This document shows, piece after piece, positions 26,797-35,718 of a stretch of DNA of 64,000 nucleotides (the stretch's first letter is position 1; each line of letters begins with the position of its first letter). This DNA is from DATFVA01 sp963774455 (GTDB taxonomy: Bacteria; Bacteroidota; Ignavibacteria; Ignavibacteriales; Ignavibacteriaceae). Under the pieces are notes generated by a model. That model was given only the letters and a program-made list of their open reading frames with translations. It searched no databases and was not told the origin of the DNA. The DNA lies in contig CAVZFD010000003.1 in NCBI GenBank assembly GCA_963774455.1, positions 310,001 through 374,000 on the forward strand. The letters run 5' to 3'. Both the position numbers and the translations under genes were made by a program.

Positions 26797-27375
26797 ATGG
26801 CGTTGAGCCCACAAGATAAGGCTATCCTGCTTAAAGCTGCAAGAAATTCTATTATATCAGAATTTGAAAAAGCTGAAGTATCATCTCCGGATTTAGAAAA
26901 ATATCCTGCTTTAAAAATCATGTCGGGTGCTTTTGTTACACTAACAATTAAAAACAACCTTCGGGGATGCATAGGATATATTCTTGCTGAGCTGAGTCTG
27001 TTTGAAACTGTATGCGAAGCTGCGATACAGGCAGCTTTCCATGACCCCCGCTTTCTCCCGGTCTCCCGGGAAGAACTTGATAAACTGGAGATAGAGATCT
27101 CGGTATTGTCTCCTTCAAGTAAAATTGAGAGTTATGATGAGATCATTTTAGGCAAACATGGATTAATACTCAATCACCTTGGAAGAAGGGGACTGCTTCT
27201 TCCGCAAGTGGCACCTGAGAATAATTTCACCAGGGAAAGGTTTCTCTGTGCAATATGTGAAAAGGCAGGATTTGAACCGAACCTCTGGCAAGAACAAAAA
27301 TTAAACATTGAAGTCTTCACTGCTGAAATATTTTCTGAGCAAGGAGAAAGGAAGAAGTCCTATGTCTCAGGTTAG
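26797..27375 (+). CDS. amrA: AmmeMemoRadiSam system protein A (AMMECR1 domain)
   Basis: A 192-residue AMMECR1-domain protein. ATG 26797 is preferred over the in-frame ATG at 26788 because GGAGG at 26782-26786 is correctly spaced only for the former. Family motifs: GAFVTLTIKNNLRGCIGYI (about 44-62), the helix ETVCEAAIQAAFHDPRFLPVSREEL, EIEISVLSPS, and GKHGLILNHLGRRGLLLPQVA. It forms part of the AmmeMemoRadiSam set (AMMECR1, MEMO1 and a radical SAM enzyme), whose biochemical function is unsettled. The MEMO1 partner overlaps it by 14 bases. The radical SAM component is not in this window. Confidence 0.92.
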   Translation: MALSPQDKAILLKAARNSIISEFEKAEVSSPDLEKYPALKIMSGAFVTLTIKNNLRGCIGYILAELSLFETVCEAAIQAAFHDPRFLPVSREELDKLEIEISVLSPSSKIESYDEIILGKHGLILNHLGRRGLLLPQVAPENNFTRERFLCAICEKAGFEPNLWQEQKLNIEVFTAEIFSEQGERKKSYVSG

Positions 27376-28183
27376 AAAGCCGGCTGTTGCGGGTTATTTT
27401 TATCCTGCGGATCCTTCAAAATTAAGAAGCGAAATCGAATTCCTTCTTTCCGCAGCAGAAAAGAAAGATGTTCCGGGAAAATTATACGGGATTGTCTCAC
27501 CTCATGCGGGTTACACATATTCCGGAAAAACCGCAGCGTTCGGTTTTAAGCTGCTCGATAAGAAAAATATTAAAACTGTTATCATTATTTCCCCAAGTCA
27601 CCGTGAATACTTTCCCGGTATCTCCGTCTATGACGGGGATGCGTATATGACGCCTCTTGGTACTGTTCCTGTTAATAAAAAGGCAGCAGAAACCCTGGCA
27701 TCAAATGCCAAAACTATTTTCCGGGGAAGTGAGGGACACGGGGATGAACATGCCATCGAGGTGCAGATCCCTTTCCTGCAGACTGTACTGGATGACTTTG
27801 AAATTGTACCTGTTGTAATGGGCGACCAGGGAAAACTTTTTATAGATGAATTGACCGAACGATTGAAAGACACAGTTGATGAGAATACTCTTGTTGTTTC
27901 AAGTTCCGATCTGTCTCACTACTACCCCGGGGATGTTGCGGATAAAATGGATTCACTGGTGGAAAGAGATATCAGACTTTTTAACTACGAAGGACTCTAT
28001 GAAAACTTTGAGAACAAAAGATGTGAAGCCTGCGGTTCCGGAACAATAATAGCGATGATGAAATCGGCGGAAAAATTAAATTATAACAAATCCATTGTTC
28101 TGCACAGAAGTGATTCCGGTGATACAACAGGGAATAAAGATGAGGTTGTTGGTTACCTTTCCGCAGCTATTTATGGAGATTGA
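27362..28183 (+). CDS. amrB: AmmeMemoRadiSam system protein B (MEMO1-like)
   Basis: A 273-residue MEMO1-family protein; start ATG 27362 (MSQVRKPAVAGYFYPADPSKL) has a GGAGAAAGGAAG purine-rich ribosome region. The fold is related to class III nonheme iron dioxygenases. Family residues are visible: SPHAGYTYSG (metal-site histidine, about 47-56), VIISPSHREYF, DEHAIEVQIPFLQ, SSDLSHYYPG (metal histidine), the CEACGSGTI cysteine segment and the terminal GYLSAAIYG. Human MEMO binds copper or iron. The gene overlaps the AMMECR1 gene, as in many genomes. Confidence 0.93.
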   Translation: MSQVRKPAVAGYFYPADPSKLRSEIEFLLSAAEKKDVPGKLYGIVSPHAGYTYSGKTAAFGFKLLDKKNIKTVIIISPSHREYFPGISVYDGDAYMTPLGTVPVNKKAAETLASNAKTIFRGSEGHGDEHAIEVQIPFLQTVLDDFEIVPVVMGDQGKLFIDELTERLKDTVDENTLVVSSSDLSHYYPGDVADKMDSLVERDIRLFNYEGLYENFENKRCEACGSGTIIAMMKSAEKLNYNKSIVLHRSDSGDTTGNKDEVVGYLSAAIYGD

Positions 28184-29089
28184 TTGCTGAATAAAAGCTC
28201 AGAAATAGCATTTATCGGTGCAGGTAAGGTTGCCCATACGCTTGTTCCTCTGCTGATAAAAAAGAATTATAAGGTAAAGGGCATCGTAAGCAGAAGTATA
28301 GAATCTGCTCAATCTCTTGCAAAAAAATATAAGCTGGATTTCAGTTCGGATAATTATAATGCTATCCCTTCAAGTGTTAGAATCTTCTTCATTACCGTAC
28401 CCGATAACCAGATATCCATTACCGCCAGGCAGCTATCAGGTCGCAGAAATAATTACAGGGAATGCCTTTTTGTCCATACTTCAGGTTCAGAAGGGAGTTC
28501 TGCTTTAAACATCCTGGAGAAAAAGGGAGGTATGACTGCTTCCTTTCATATTATGCAGACTTTCCCTTCAATAAAACAGACAGATATTAAAAATTCATTT
28601 GCAGCAGTTGAAACAAAGTATGCTACTGCTGCACGGTATCTTTTTTCGCTTGGCAGGATATTGAGTTTGAAATCTTTTAAACTTACCGAGGAAGCTAAAG
28701 TATATTATCATTTGGCCGGTGTTTTTGCCGCAAACTTTATAAACGCCAACCTCTTTTCTTCAGAAAAGCTGCTTGAAAAAGCAGGACTGACCGTTAAAGA
28801 TCGTTATAATATTTTTGAACCAATTATTAATACCACTCTTTTAAATATTAAAAATAATGGTTCAGATGCTTCTTTATCAGGTCCGATTCAGAGAGGAGAT
28901 TCAAGCACTGTAAAAAAACACATCGAAGTATTGAAGAAACTTAAACGGGGGCGAAGCAAAATGCTGATGCAAAGTTATATAGCGCAAAGCCTGGTACTTC
29001 TTGAAATAATCAATAGCAGGGAAGGGAAACTCACCCCCGGGCAGAAAGAAATCAAAAGAATCCTTCTGACAGCAATTAAAGAAAACTAA
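28184..29089 (+). CDS. Rossmann-fold / DUF2520 oxidoreductase-like protein
   Basis: A 301-residue protein with an N-terminal NAD(P)-binding Rossmann domain (about 5-115: IAFIGAGKVAHTLVPLLIKKNY and VPDNQISITARQL) and a C-terminal DUF2520 helical domain (about 130-285: GMTASFHIMQTFPS, FAAVET, YYHLAGVFAANFINANL, LSGPIQRGD). The fold resembles 6-phosphogluconate-dehydrogenase-type reductases such as ProC or ketopantoate reductase, but the substrate is unknown. It starts with TTG directly after the amrB stop, with a GGAG site 5 bases before. Convergent overlap of 4 bases with the phosphate transporter. Confidence 0.88.
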   Translation: MLNKSSEIAFIGAGKVAHTLVPLLIKKNYKVKGIVSRSIESAQSLAKKYKLDFSSDNYNAIPSSVRIFFITVPDNQISITARQLSGRRNNYRECLFVHTSGSEGSSALNILEKKGGMTASFHIMQTFPSIKQTDIKNSFAAVETKYATAARYLFSLGRILSLKSFKLTEEAKVYYHLAGVFAANFINANLFSSEKLLEKAGLTVKDRYNIFEPIINTTLLNIKNNGSDASLSGPIQRGDSSTVKKHIEVLKKLKRGRSKMLMQSYIAQSLVLLEIINSREGKLTPGQKEIKRILLTAIKEN

Positions 29090-30072
29090 ACGAAGAATTG
29101 CGAAAGATAATATGTAATCATAGCAAAAGCTGCCGAAAGAGGAATCGTCAGCACCCAGGCCCATAAAATATTTCGTGCGACTCCCCAGCGCACAGCCGAG
29201 AAACCCTTTATAGAACCAACTCCTATTATTGAACCTGTTATTGTATGTGTGGTACTTACAGGAATTCCCCAGATTGAAGCAAGTGAAATGGTAATTCCCG
29301 ATGCGGTCTCAGCACTGAATCCTCCGAATGGGGTAAGCTTGGTTACACGCATACCAAGAGTCTTTATCACTTTCCAACCACCTACGAGTGTACCGAGTGC
29401 AATAACTGTATAGCTCATCATTATAACATAGAAAGGGATATAAAACGTGCTGCCAAGAACGCCATTAGTAAAAAGAACTATTGCGATGATACCTATGGTT
29501 TTCTGGGCGTCATTGGCACCGTGACTCAATGAATATAATGCTGCCGAAACAAGCTGAAGCTTGCGGAAATATTTATCAACCTTAAAAGGCGATTTATTGC
29601 GGACTATCCAAAGGGTAATTACTGAGAAAATTAACGCAATAACAAATCCCATTATCGGCGCAAGGAAAATAAATATTACAACCTTGGTATACCCCGAGAC
29701 CACAATTGCACCGAAGCCAGCTTTTGCGATCCCCGCACCTCCATATCCACCTATAATTGAATGGGAAACAGATATAGGCATTCCATAATGTGTTGCTGTT
29801 GCGGAAAGGAGTATGGCTCCTATGAGTCCCGAAAAAATCACCTGGTTATCAACGATGTTAACATCGACAATACCTTTCCCTATCGTAGTTGCTACGCTCA
29901 CTCCGAAAATGAAAGCTGCGACAAAATTGAAGAAGGCGGCCCAGGCGACAGCCTGACCGGGAGTCAGAACCCGTGTAGATACAACTGTGGCGATTGAGTT
30001 TGCAGCATCGTTCATTCCATTATAAAAATCGAATACGAGTGCAAGCAGAATAATGATAAAAGCAAATTCCAT
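29086..30072 (-). CDS. pit: Inorganic phosphate transporter, PiT family
   Basis: A 328-residue low-affinity phosphate transporter of the PiT/PHO4 family, coupling phosphate (as a metal-phosphate) uptake to protons or sodium. About nine to ten membrane helices are evident. The duplicated signature is clear: DFYNGMNDAANSIATVVSTR near the N-terminus and SHGANDAQKTIGI at about 183-195, plus GIPVSTTHTITGSIIGVG. Length is normal for bacterial members. It starts 1 base after the DUF47 gene and forms the usual DUF47-pit pair. Confidence 0.94.
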   Translation of the reverse strand: MEFAFIIILLALVFDFYNGMNDAANSIATVVSTRVLTPGQAVAWAAFFNFVAAFIFGVSVATTIGKGIVDVNIVDNQVIFSGLIGAILLSATATHYGMPISVSHSIIGGYGGAGIAKAGFGAIVVSGYTKVVIFIFLAPIMGFVIALIFSVITLWIVRNKSPFKVDKYFRKLQLVSAALYSLSHGANDAQKTIGIIAIVLFTNGVLGSTFYIPFYVIMMSYTVIALGTLVGGWKVIKTLGMRVTKLTPFGGFSAETASGITISLASIWGIPVSTTHTITGSIIGVGSIKGFSAVRWGVARNILWAWVLTIPLSAAFAMITYYLSQFFV

Positions 30073-30073
30073 A

Positions 30074-30685
30074 TTACGTATTCTTCATGAAAAGACTGAT
30101 TAACAGATTTGCGATTGATTGGCATTTATCGGAGGTATTCTCCAATATCTCCAGTATCTCTTTTCTTTTTATTATCTCTATAGCGTTGGTTTCGTTCTCA
30201 AATAGTTCTTTTAAGGCCTGCCTGTATATATTATCAGCTTCTGTTTCAAGGACCTTCACAGCTTTCATCTCGTTGGTACGCTTTACTTTCAGATCCTGTA
30301 TTGCAATACCAAGCTCTTTAACCTGTTCGACTATCACTGCAGAAAGCCTGTCGGTATATTTAACCCTGGTCTGGATGTTGTAAGTTTCAATTCTGCTGGT
30401 TGCTCCAAGCAGCATATCACTGATATCATCCAGTCTTTTTATCAGGCCGAATATGTCCTCCCTGTCAAACGGAGTTATATAAGTCTTATTGAGACGCTTA
30501 GTGACTTTTGAAGTTATTTCATCACATCTCAGCTCGAGAGGTTTTATTTTAAGTAGTATATCCCTGTTTATTTCTTCATTTGAAAACAACTGGTGGGTAA
30601 GATCAGCCATTTCCCCTATGTGGGTTATCATTTCCTTAAAGTTATCGAAGTACTTTTCTTCCTTCGGCAGTAGATTTTTGAACAT
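30074..30685 (-). CDS. DUF47 PhoU-like phosphate transport accessory protein
   Basis: A 203-residue all-helical protein of the DUF47/PhoU_div family, which is encoded with PiT transporters and is thought to regulate them. Family features are the start LLPKEEKYFDNFKEMITHI, the metal-binding-like CDEITSKVTKRLNKTYITPFDREDIFGLIKRLDDISDML, and the C-terminal ADNIYRQALKELFENE and TSDKCQSIANLLIS. It lies immediately upstream of pit and is translationally coupled to it. Confidence 0.92.
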   Translation of the reverse strand: MFKNLLPKEEKYFDNFKEMITHIGEMADLTHQLFSNEEINRDILLKIKPLELRCDEITSKVTKRLNKTYITPFDREDIFGLIKRLDDISDMLLGATSRIETYNIQTRVKYTDRLSAVIVEQVKELGIAIQDLKVKRTNEMKAVKVLETEADNIYRQALKELFENETNAIEIIKRKEILEILENTSDKCQSIANLLISLFMKNT

Positions 30686-30882
30686 CTTTTCCTCGCTTTT
30701 ACGACGACGAAAAATAAAAAATTATAAGCTATGAGAGAAATGGATTTCAAAAATTTTAGTAATCGATCACACAGTAAAAAGGTGTTCGTTAAAGGTTATT
30801 CGTAAGCCGTGGTTGGTTCTTTTTTAGAAGCACAATCATTTTAGTATATTTCCGTTCATTTTTCAAGAATTAAAGGACTTCA

Positions 30883-32382
30883 ATGGCTAAGCAGAACGAT
30901 TTGCTGGAGAAAATTGTATCACTGTCGAAAAGAAGAGGATTCGTTTTTCAATCGAGTGAAATTTATGGTGGACTTAACGGCTGCTGGGATTACGGTCCCC
31001 TTGGTGTTGAGCTTCTTAAAAACGTTAAGGAAGACTGGTGGAAGTTTATGACCTACAGGGAGGATGTGGAAGGACTGGATGCTTCCATTCTGATGCATCC
31101 CCGGGTATGGGAGGCTTCGGGTCACGTAGAAAATTTTACAGATCCTATGGTCGACTGCAAGCAGTGTAAGGCAAGGTTTCGTCTTGATCTCCTCGGAGAC
31201 CTTATTAATGAAAAAAAGAAAACCAAAGCCATTGAGGAAGTAAAGAACCATGTAGGGGACAATGAAAAGTTATCCCATCAGTATGAGAGTGTGCTGGAAG
31301 CTTCAGTTTCAGGAGGCGAAGCTGCTGTTGATATCGCGTTTACGGCATTACTCGAAAATGCTGAACTTAGCACTGTTCTACTCGCTGAACTTAACTGTCC
31401 CCAGTGCGGCAACAAGGGTACCTTTACTGGTGCACGCCAGTTCAACCTTATGTTTAAGACATTTATTGGTCCTGTTGAAGATGCCAGCGCGGTAGTCTAT
31501 CTGCGGCCCGAAACAGCGCAGGGCATATTTGTTAATTTCCAGAATGTACAGGGTGCTTCCCGCCAAAAGCTTCCATTCGGTATTGCGCAAATAGGCAAAG
31601 CTTTCCGAAATGAAATCAACACGAAGAACTTCCTTTTCAGGACAAGAGAATTCGAACAGATGGAAATGCAGTTCTTTGTTAATCCATCAGAAGATAAGAA
31701 ATGGTACGACTATTGGAAAGAACAGAGAATAGGCTGGTATAAATCGCTGGGGATGACCGAAACCAAACTTCGTTTTCATGATCATCCGGCCGACAAACTT
31801 GCCCATTATGCAAAAGAGGCCACAGATATTGAATACCAGTTCCCCTTCGGTTGGGGTGAAATTGAGGGTATACACAACAGAACGAACTTCGACCTTAGCA
31901 GGCACGAAGAATATTCCGGCAAATCAATGAAATATTTTGATGAAGGATCGAAAGAAAAATTTATCCCATTCATTATAGAAACTTCTTCCGGCGCAAGCAG
32001 GTCATTTATGGCTTTCCTTGTTGATGCTTATTATGAAGAGGAAGTAAAAGGTGAAACCCGTTCTGTTTTACGCTTTCATCCTAAGCTTGCCCCTGTAAAA
32101 GCTGCAATCTTTCCGCTGGTTAATAAAGATGGAATGCCTGAGATAGCCAGGAGTATCGAATCTGACCTACGGAAGAATTTCAAGGTCTTTTACGATGATA
32201 AAGGCGCTGTAGGAAGAAGATACAGACGGCAGGATGAAACCGGAACGCCTTTCTGCATCACTGTTGATACCCAGACCCTGGAAGACAATACAGTTACTGT
32301 GCGTGAGAGGGATTCAATGGACCAGGTTAGGGTAGCTTCTACAAGCGTAAAAAATTACCTGCTGGATAAACTTACTACATAG
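30883..32382 (+). CDS. glyS: Glycyl-tRNA synthetase (class II, single-chain dimeric type)
   Basis: A 499-residue homodimeric alpha2-type glycyl-tRNA synthetase, distinct from the alpha2beta2 bacterial GlyQ/GlyS enzyme; it charges tRNA-Gly with glycine. Signatures: SLSKRRGFVFQSSEIYGGLNGCWDYGPLG (glycine pocket, about 13-41), the CKQCKARF and CPQCGNKG zinc-ribbon-like insert, RPETAQGIFVNFQNV (motif 2 region), FRNEINTKNFLFRTREFEQMEMQ, and the anticodon-binding C-terminus with YRRQDETGTPFCITVD. It stands alone with its own upstream region. Confidence 0.95.
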   Translation: MAKQNDLLEKIVSLSKRRGFVFQSSEIYGGLNGCWDYGPLGVELLKNVKEDWWKFMTYREDVEGLDASILMHPRVWEASGHVENFTDPMVDCKQCKARFRLDLLGDLINEKKKTKAIEEVKNHVGDNEKLSHQYESVLEASVSGGEAAVDIAFTALLENAELSTVLLAELNCPQCGNKGTFTGARQFNLMFKTFIGPVEDASAVVYLRPETAQGIFVNFQNVQGASRQKLPFGIAQIGKAFRNEINTKNFLFRTREFEQMEMQFFVNPSEDKKWYDYWKEQRIGWYKSLGMTETKLRFHDHPADKLAHYAKEATDIEYQFPFGWGEIEGIHNRTNFDLSRHEEYSGKSMKYFDEGSKEKFIPFIIETSSGASRSFMAFLVDAYYEEEVKGETRSVLRFHPKLAPVKAAIFPLVNKDGMPEIARSIESDLRKNFKVFYDDKGAVGRRYRRQDETGTPFCITVDTQTLEDNTVTVRERDSMDQVRVASTSVKNYLLDKLTT

Positions 32383-32520
32383 ACATCACATAGGTGATTA
32401 GTATTATTGTAAGTTCAGCTTGTTGAAGGGTTAAAAGTACTATAATTCATTTTATTAAACGAAACTTTTATACTGCTGCGGAGGTAATAGATTGAAAATT
32501 ATTTCCGCTTTTTCATATAT

Positions 32521-33051
32521 ATGAAGTATCTTTTTAAAAATTCCGGAGTCAGGTTGAAAAATATCCTATTGTCAGTAATAGTTTTAATAATTATGTCAGT
32601 CCCGGTCTATTCACAGGGAACAAAGTTTGACTCACTTGCTTCCATGGGCATAAGGCAGATCTATGATATAAAATTTGACCAGGCAGAGAAAACCTTCAGG
32701 GAATTGATCGCTGATTACCCCGATCATCCCGCCGGAAGATTTTTTCTTGCTATGATCGACTGGTGGAAAGTCCTTCTTAATCCTGATGATGAATCCCATG
32801 ATGAAATTTTCTTTCAGAAACTTGAAGACGTTATTTATCAGTGCGATCAGCTGCTCGATAAGAACCCGGAAAATGTGGATGCGCTTTTCTTTAAGGGAGG
32901 GGCAATAGGATTCAGAGGCAGGCTCAGATCATTAAGGGAAAGCTGGCTTAAAGCCGCTGACGACGGACGGGAGGCTCTTCCCATAGTTGAACGTGCCAGC
33001 AGCCTCGATCCCGACAATAAAGATGTTCATGCTGGGTTTTGGAATTTATGA
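32521..33051 (+). CDS. Secreted TPR protein, N-terminal part (frameshifted)
   Basis: The first 176 residues of an exported tetratricopeptide protein: signal peptide ILLSVIVLIIMSVPVYSQG at about 15-34, then TPR-like helices (IKFDQAEKTFRELIADYPDHPAGRFFLAMIDWWKVLL, DALFFKGGAIGFRGRLRSLR). The expected continuation GFGIYDYYASVIP, then EYPLV, then KPLMIFFPSGDKEKG is spread over three frames between 33022 and 33110. The reading frame ends prematurely at DVHAGFWNL. Three +1 shifts, near 33028, 33074 and 33093, restore the same frame used at 33076. The intact protein would be about 390 residues. It is a sequencing-error patch or a pseudogene. Confidence 0.75.
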   Translation: MKYLFKNSGVRLKNILLSVIVLIIMSVPVYSQGTKFDSLASMGIRQIYDIKFDQAEKTFRELIADYPDHPAGRFFLAMIDWWKVLLNPDDESHDEIFFQKLEDVIYQCDQLLDKNPENVDALFFKGGAIGFRGRLRSLRESWLKAADDGREALPIVERASSLDPDNKDVHAGFWNL

Positions 33052-33075
33052 TTATTATGCTTCCGTCATACCGGA

Positions 33076-33702
33076 ATGAGTATCCTCTTGTTGAAACCGT
33101 TAATGATTTTTTTCCCGTCCGGAGACAAAGAAAAAGGTCTGCAAGAATTAAAAATTACCGCAGAAAACGGAAAATATGCAAAGTATGAAGCCCGCTATTT
33201 CCTGATGACGCTGTATTATACATATGAAAATAATCCTTTCAAAGCTTATGAATATGCTTCATTACTGAACGGTGAATTTCCGGATAATCCTGTGTTTGAA
33301 AGATGGAAGGGAAGAATTACCGCAAGGAAAGGGAATTATGCTGAGTCAGCAGAAATTTTTAAGGATGTATTAGCAAAGGCCGATTCAGGATACACCGGTT
33401 ATACTGTCCTGCCAGCAAAGAGAGAAGCTGTTTATTATGTGGGTTTGCAGTATAAGAATACAGATGATCTCGATTCTTCTGAATATTATTTTGAAAAATG
33501 TGTTGATTACTCCAAAGAAATAGATAACGACGGTGAATCCGGGTTCTGGATAAATTCCGTTTTATACCTGGGGATGATTAATGACCAGATGGGCAACCGC
33601 GGAAAGGCGCTCGATTATTATGAGGAACTTCTGGATCTGAAAGAATATGGAAGCTCTCATTCACTGGCTAAGAAATATATTGAAAATCCTTATAAGCCAT
33701 AG
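33076..33702 (+). CDS. Secreted TPR protein, C-terminal part (frameshifted)
   Basis: Continuation of the preceding TPR gene in the same global frame. Authentic family sequence begins at KPLMIFFPSGDKEKGLQELK (about residue 7). Further TPR pairs follow: YEARYFLMTLYYTYENNPFKAYEYA, NPVFERWKGRITARKGNYAESAEIF, SEYYFEKCVDYSKEI, LGMINDQMGNRGKALDYYEELL. The ATG at 33076 is probably not a true start; it only opens the frame after the damaged patch. The whole gene (32521-33702) likely encodes one periplasmic or outer-membrane TPR protein. No lipobox is seen. Confidence 0.7.
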   Translation: MSILLLKPLMIFFPSGDKEKGLQELKITAENGKYAKYEARYFLMTLYYTYENNPFKAYEYASLLNGEFPDNPVFERWKGRITARKGNYAESAEIFKDVLAKADSGYTGYTVLPAKREAVYYVGLQYKNTDDLDSSEYYFEKCVDYSKEIDNDGESGFWINSVLYLGMINDQMGNRGKALDYYEELLDLKEYGSSHSLAKKYIENPYKP

Positions 33703-33838
33703 GAGGGGTGGACAGTTACAAGAGTATGAGTGTGAGAGATTTCGAAGGAAGATTTTCCTTTCTACGAGGGAATCGTAGTTCTACTTCTTTATTAAGGTAT
33801 TTATGACAAGAAATCCCGCTTGCCCCGGGCATAAGCCC

Positions 33839-34774
33839 TTAAAAAGCTGTGGCAATGCTTATTCTATGAAGAGCGCCTATTGTGCCGAGAGAGCTGAAAC
33901 CATAATCAAATGTATAATCAGAAATAACAAACCCTACACCGGCATTAAAGCCTGCGATACCGGATGTAGTTCCCACCTTAAGCTCTGATCTTTTTTCATT
34001 ATCATAACCGAAACGGAGACTAACCACTTTGCTCAGATTGAATTCTGCACCGATTGTAAAAGCCTTTAACCGCTGAAAAAATTCATCCCTCTCCTCATTA
34101 AGCTTATGAAAATCAAGGGAAAGGCGAACAGGAAGATTTTCCAGTCTTTTTGAAATTCCTATTACTATATCAAGGGGAAGAGCTTCTTTTGTATCGATGT
34201 AGGATGTCAGCTGAGATCCCATATTAAGAGCAGCGAAGCCGATATCAACCATGGCCGAGGGAATAGCATAGTGGAGGCCTATATCGGCTGCGAGTCCGGT
34301 AGAAGATCTTTTTTCTATACCCGAATAAATAAACTTCACATTTACACCGTAGTGGAAATTCTCATCGAGTGCATTAGCGTACCCGACAATAAAGGCAACC
34401 TCACCAGCGCTAAATTCTTCAGTCTTATTCCCCACGTAATCAGCACCCGTAAAAGTACCATAGTTAATATATTTAACTGCTGCTCCGAACCTTCCTATTC
34501 CTTCAAATTCCCGGGAATAGCTCAGGCTAGCAAGGTTTATATCCAGCAAATGTTTTACAAAAGAGAAGGAGACCGGTTGTCCGTCAAGCAGATCGAGTCC
34601 TGCGGGATTATAAAAAATCACATTGGGGTCATCATTATTTGATACAAAGCTGCCGGCAAGAGCCCCTGCCCGGGCACTCATATCGAGCCTCAGGAAGTCA
34701 TAGGTATTTTGTGCAGATACCATTACCGGTGAAATAATTAAGATTGAAAGAAGTAAAGCGGCTGCTTTTTTCAT
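33839..34774 (-). CDS. PorV/PorQ-family outer membrane protein (type IX secretion)
   Basis: A 311-residue outer-membrane beta-barrel; start 34774 (MKKAAALLLSILIISPVMVSAQ) gives a clean signal peptide, while the open frame extends to 34816. Mature protein begins NTYDFLRLDMSARAGALAGSFVSNNDDPNVIFYNPAGLDLL, the hallmark of the PorV/PorQ family. The C-terminal segment YTFDYGFSSLGTIGALHRISIATAF ends in an aromatic, as barrels do. The YDFLRL/SARA start favours PorQ. PorQ is part of the T9SS attachment complex with PorU, PorV and PorZ. This fits the T9SS cargo elsewhere in the window, but no other por genes are here. Confidence 0.82.
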   Translation of the reverse strand: MKKAAALLLSILIISPVMVSAQNTYDFLRLDMSARAGALAGSFVSNNDDPNVIFYNPAGLDLLDGQPVSFSFVKHLLDINLASLSYSREFEGIGRFGAAVKYINYGTFTGADYVGNKTEEFSAGEVAFIVGYANALDENFHYGVNVKFIYSGIEKRSSTGLAADIGLHYAIPSAMVDIGFAALNMGSQLTSYIDTKEALPLDIVIGISKRLENLPVRLSLDFHKLNEERDEFFQRLKAFTIGAEFNLSKVVSLRFGYDNEKRSELKVGTTSGIAGFNAGVGFVISDYTFDYGFSSLGTIGALHRISIATAF

Positions 34775-34980
34775 AAACTCCCAAAATTTTTGGTCAATAT
34801 TTAACCATATTCGCATATAAAGGCAAGGGCAAAACTTTTATTAACTCATAATTTTCTTTTGTTTTCGATCAATTATATTTAATTTGGCCGAGGACGTTGG
34901 ACCATATATTACCACAGGCAATGAATCGATGACTCAGGAATCATAAAAAAATCAATCAAAAAAGACAGAAAGGATACTGA

Positions 34981-35598
34981 ATGAATGAGTCTAACAAATT
35001 CGTTTCGCCGTCCTTATTTCTTTTAGCCGCCCTCTGCTTTTTTCTTCCATTCGTAAGCTTTACCTGCCAGGGGCAAAAAATAGCTACAGTCACAGGTATG
35101 GAATTAGTTACCGGCACAAAGATACAGAAATTTGAAATGGAGAAATTTGATACAGGCCAGACGAATCCTGATCTCGACAAGCAGCGGGATGTAAACTCTG
35201 AACCACTGGCAATTGCTGCTTTCATTTTTGCCCTTTCAGGAATAATTGTTTCGCTTATCACCCGTTATTCAAGGATGCTTTCACTTATTGCAGGCGCCCT
35301 CGGAGCATTGATGCTGCTATTCCTGAGATCGAGCATTGGAGGAGAGGTGACGGGAGATTTTGATTTCAAAATTATTGAGGTATCATACGAATGGGGGTAC
35401 TACCTGTCGCTCATATTACTTATAGCCGCTTTCGCGTTAAATCTTTACCTTGTAATCTCTGCAAACAGGACGGCAGATGTTACTTCAATAGATGATCTGC
35501 AGTTCCCAAATATCGTTTACTGTTCCAGCTGCGGCGCACAGAATGATACCGAAAGCATTTTCTGCATCAAATGCGGTCATACCCTGCACCCTCAATGA
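34981..35598 (+). CDS. Membrane protein with C-terminal zinc ribbon
   Basis: A 205-residue protein with hydrophobic segments at about 9-25, 73-93, 98-115 and 135-160, and a C-terminal zinc ribbon (YCSSCGAQNDTESIFCIKCGHTL, four cysteines in two CxxC pairs). A segment near residues 40-80 (VTGMELVTGTKIQKFEMEKF) precedes the helices. An AAAGGA ribosome site lies 7 bases before the ATG. I do not recognise a specific family; zinc-ribbon membrane proteins are common in Bacteroidota. A hairpin follows the gene. Confidence 0.75.
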   Translation: MNESNKFVSPSLFLLAALCFFLPFVSFTCQGQKIATVTGMELVTGTKIQKFEMEKFDTGQTNPDLDKQRDVNSEPLAIAAFIFALSGIIVSLITRYSRMLSLIAGALGALMLLFLRSSIGGEVTGDFDFKIIEVSYEWGYYLSLILLIAAFALNLYLVISANRTADVTSIDDLQFPNIVYCSSCGAQNDTESIFCIKCGHTLHPQ

Positions 35599-35633
35599 AA
35601 CCTTTAATCCCTTAATTTTGTTTAAGAAATGTA

Positions 35634-35658
35634 CCCGCCCGCTTTTTTGCGGGCAGGT
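35634..35658 (+). terminator. Hairpin between zinc-ribbon protein and htpX
   Basis: A 6-bp perfect GC stem, GCCCGC (35637-35642) with GCGGGC (35649-35654) around a T6 loop, extended by ACC/GGT across a C-A mismatch. No U-run follows on either strand, so it is a possible terminator or mRNA-stabilising hairpin. Confidence 0.45.
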
Positions 35659-35718
35659 TCATTTCCTTGAATTAGCATTATTCATTAAGTAATTTTGAAA
35701 TAATACTTTGGAGAAAAG

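Noticed and set aside
32385..32398. ATCAC/GTGAT hairpin after glyS as terminator
   Set aside because: The stem is only 5 bp and no U-run follows.
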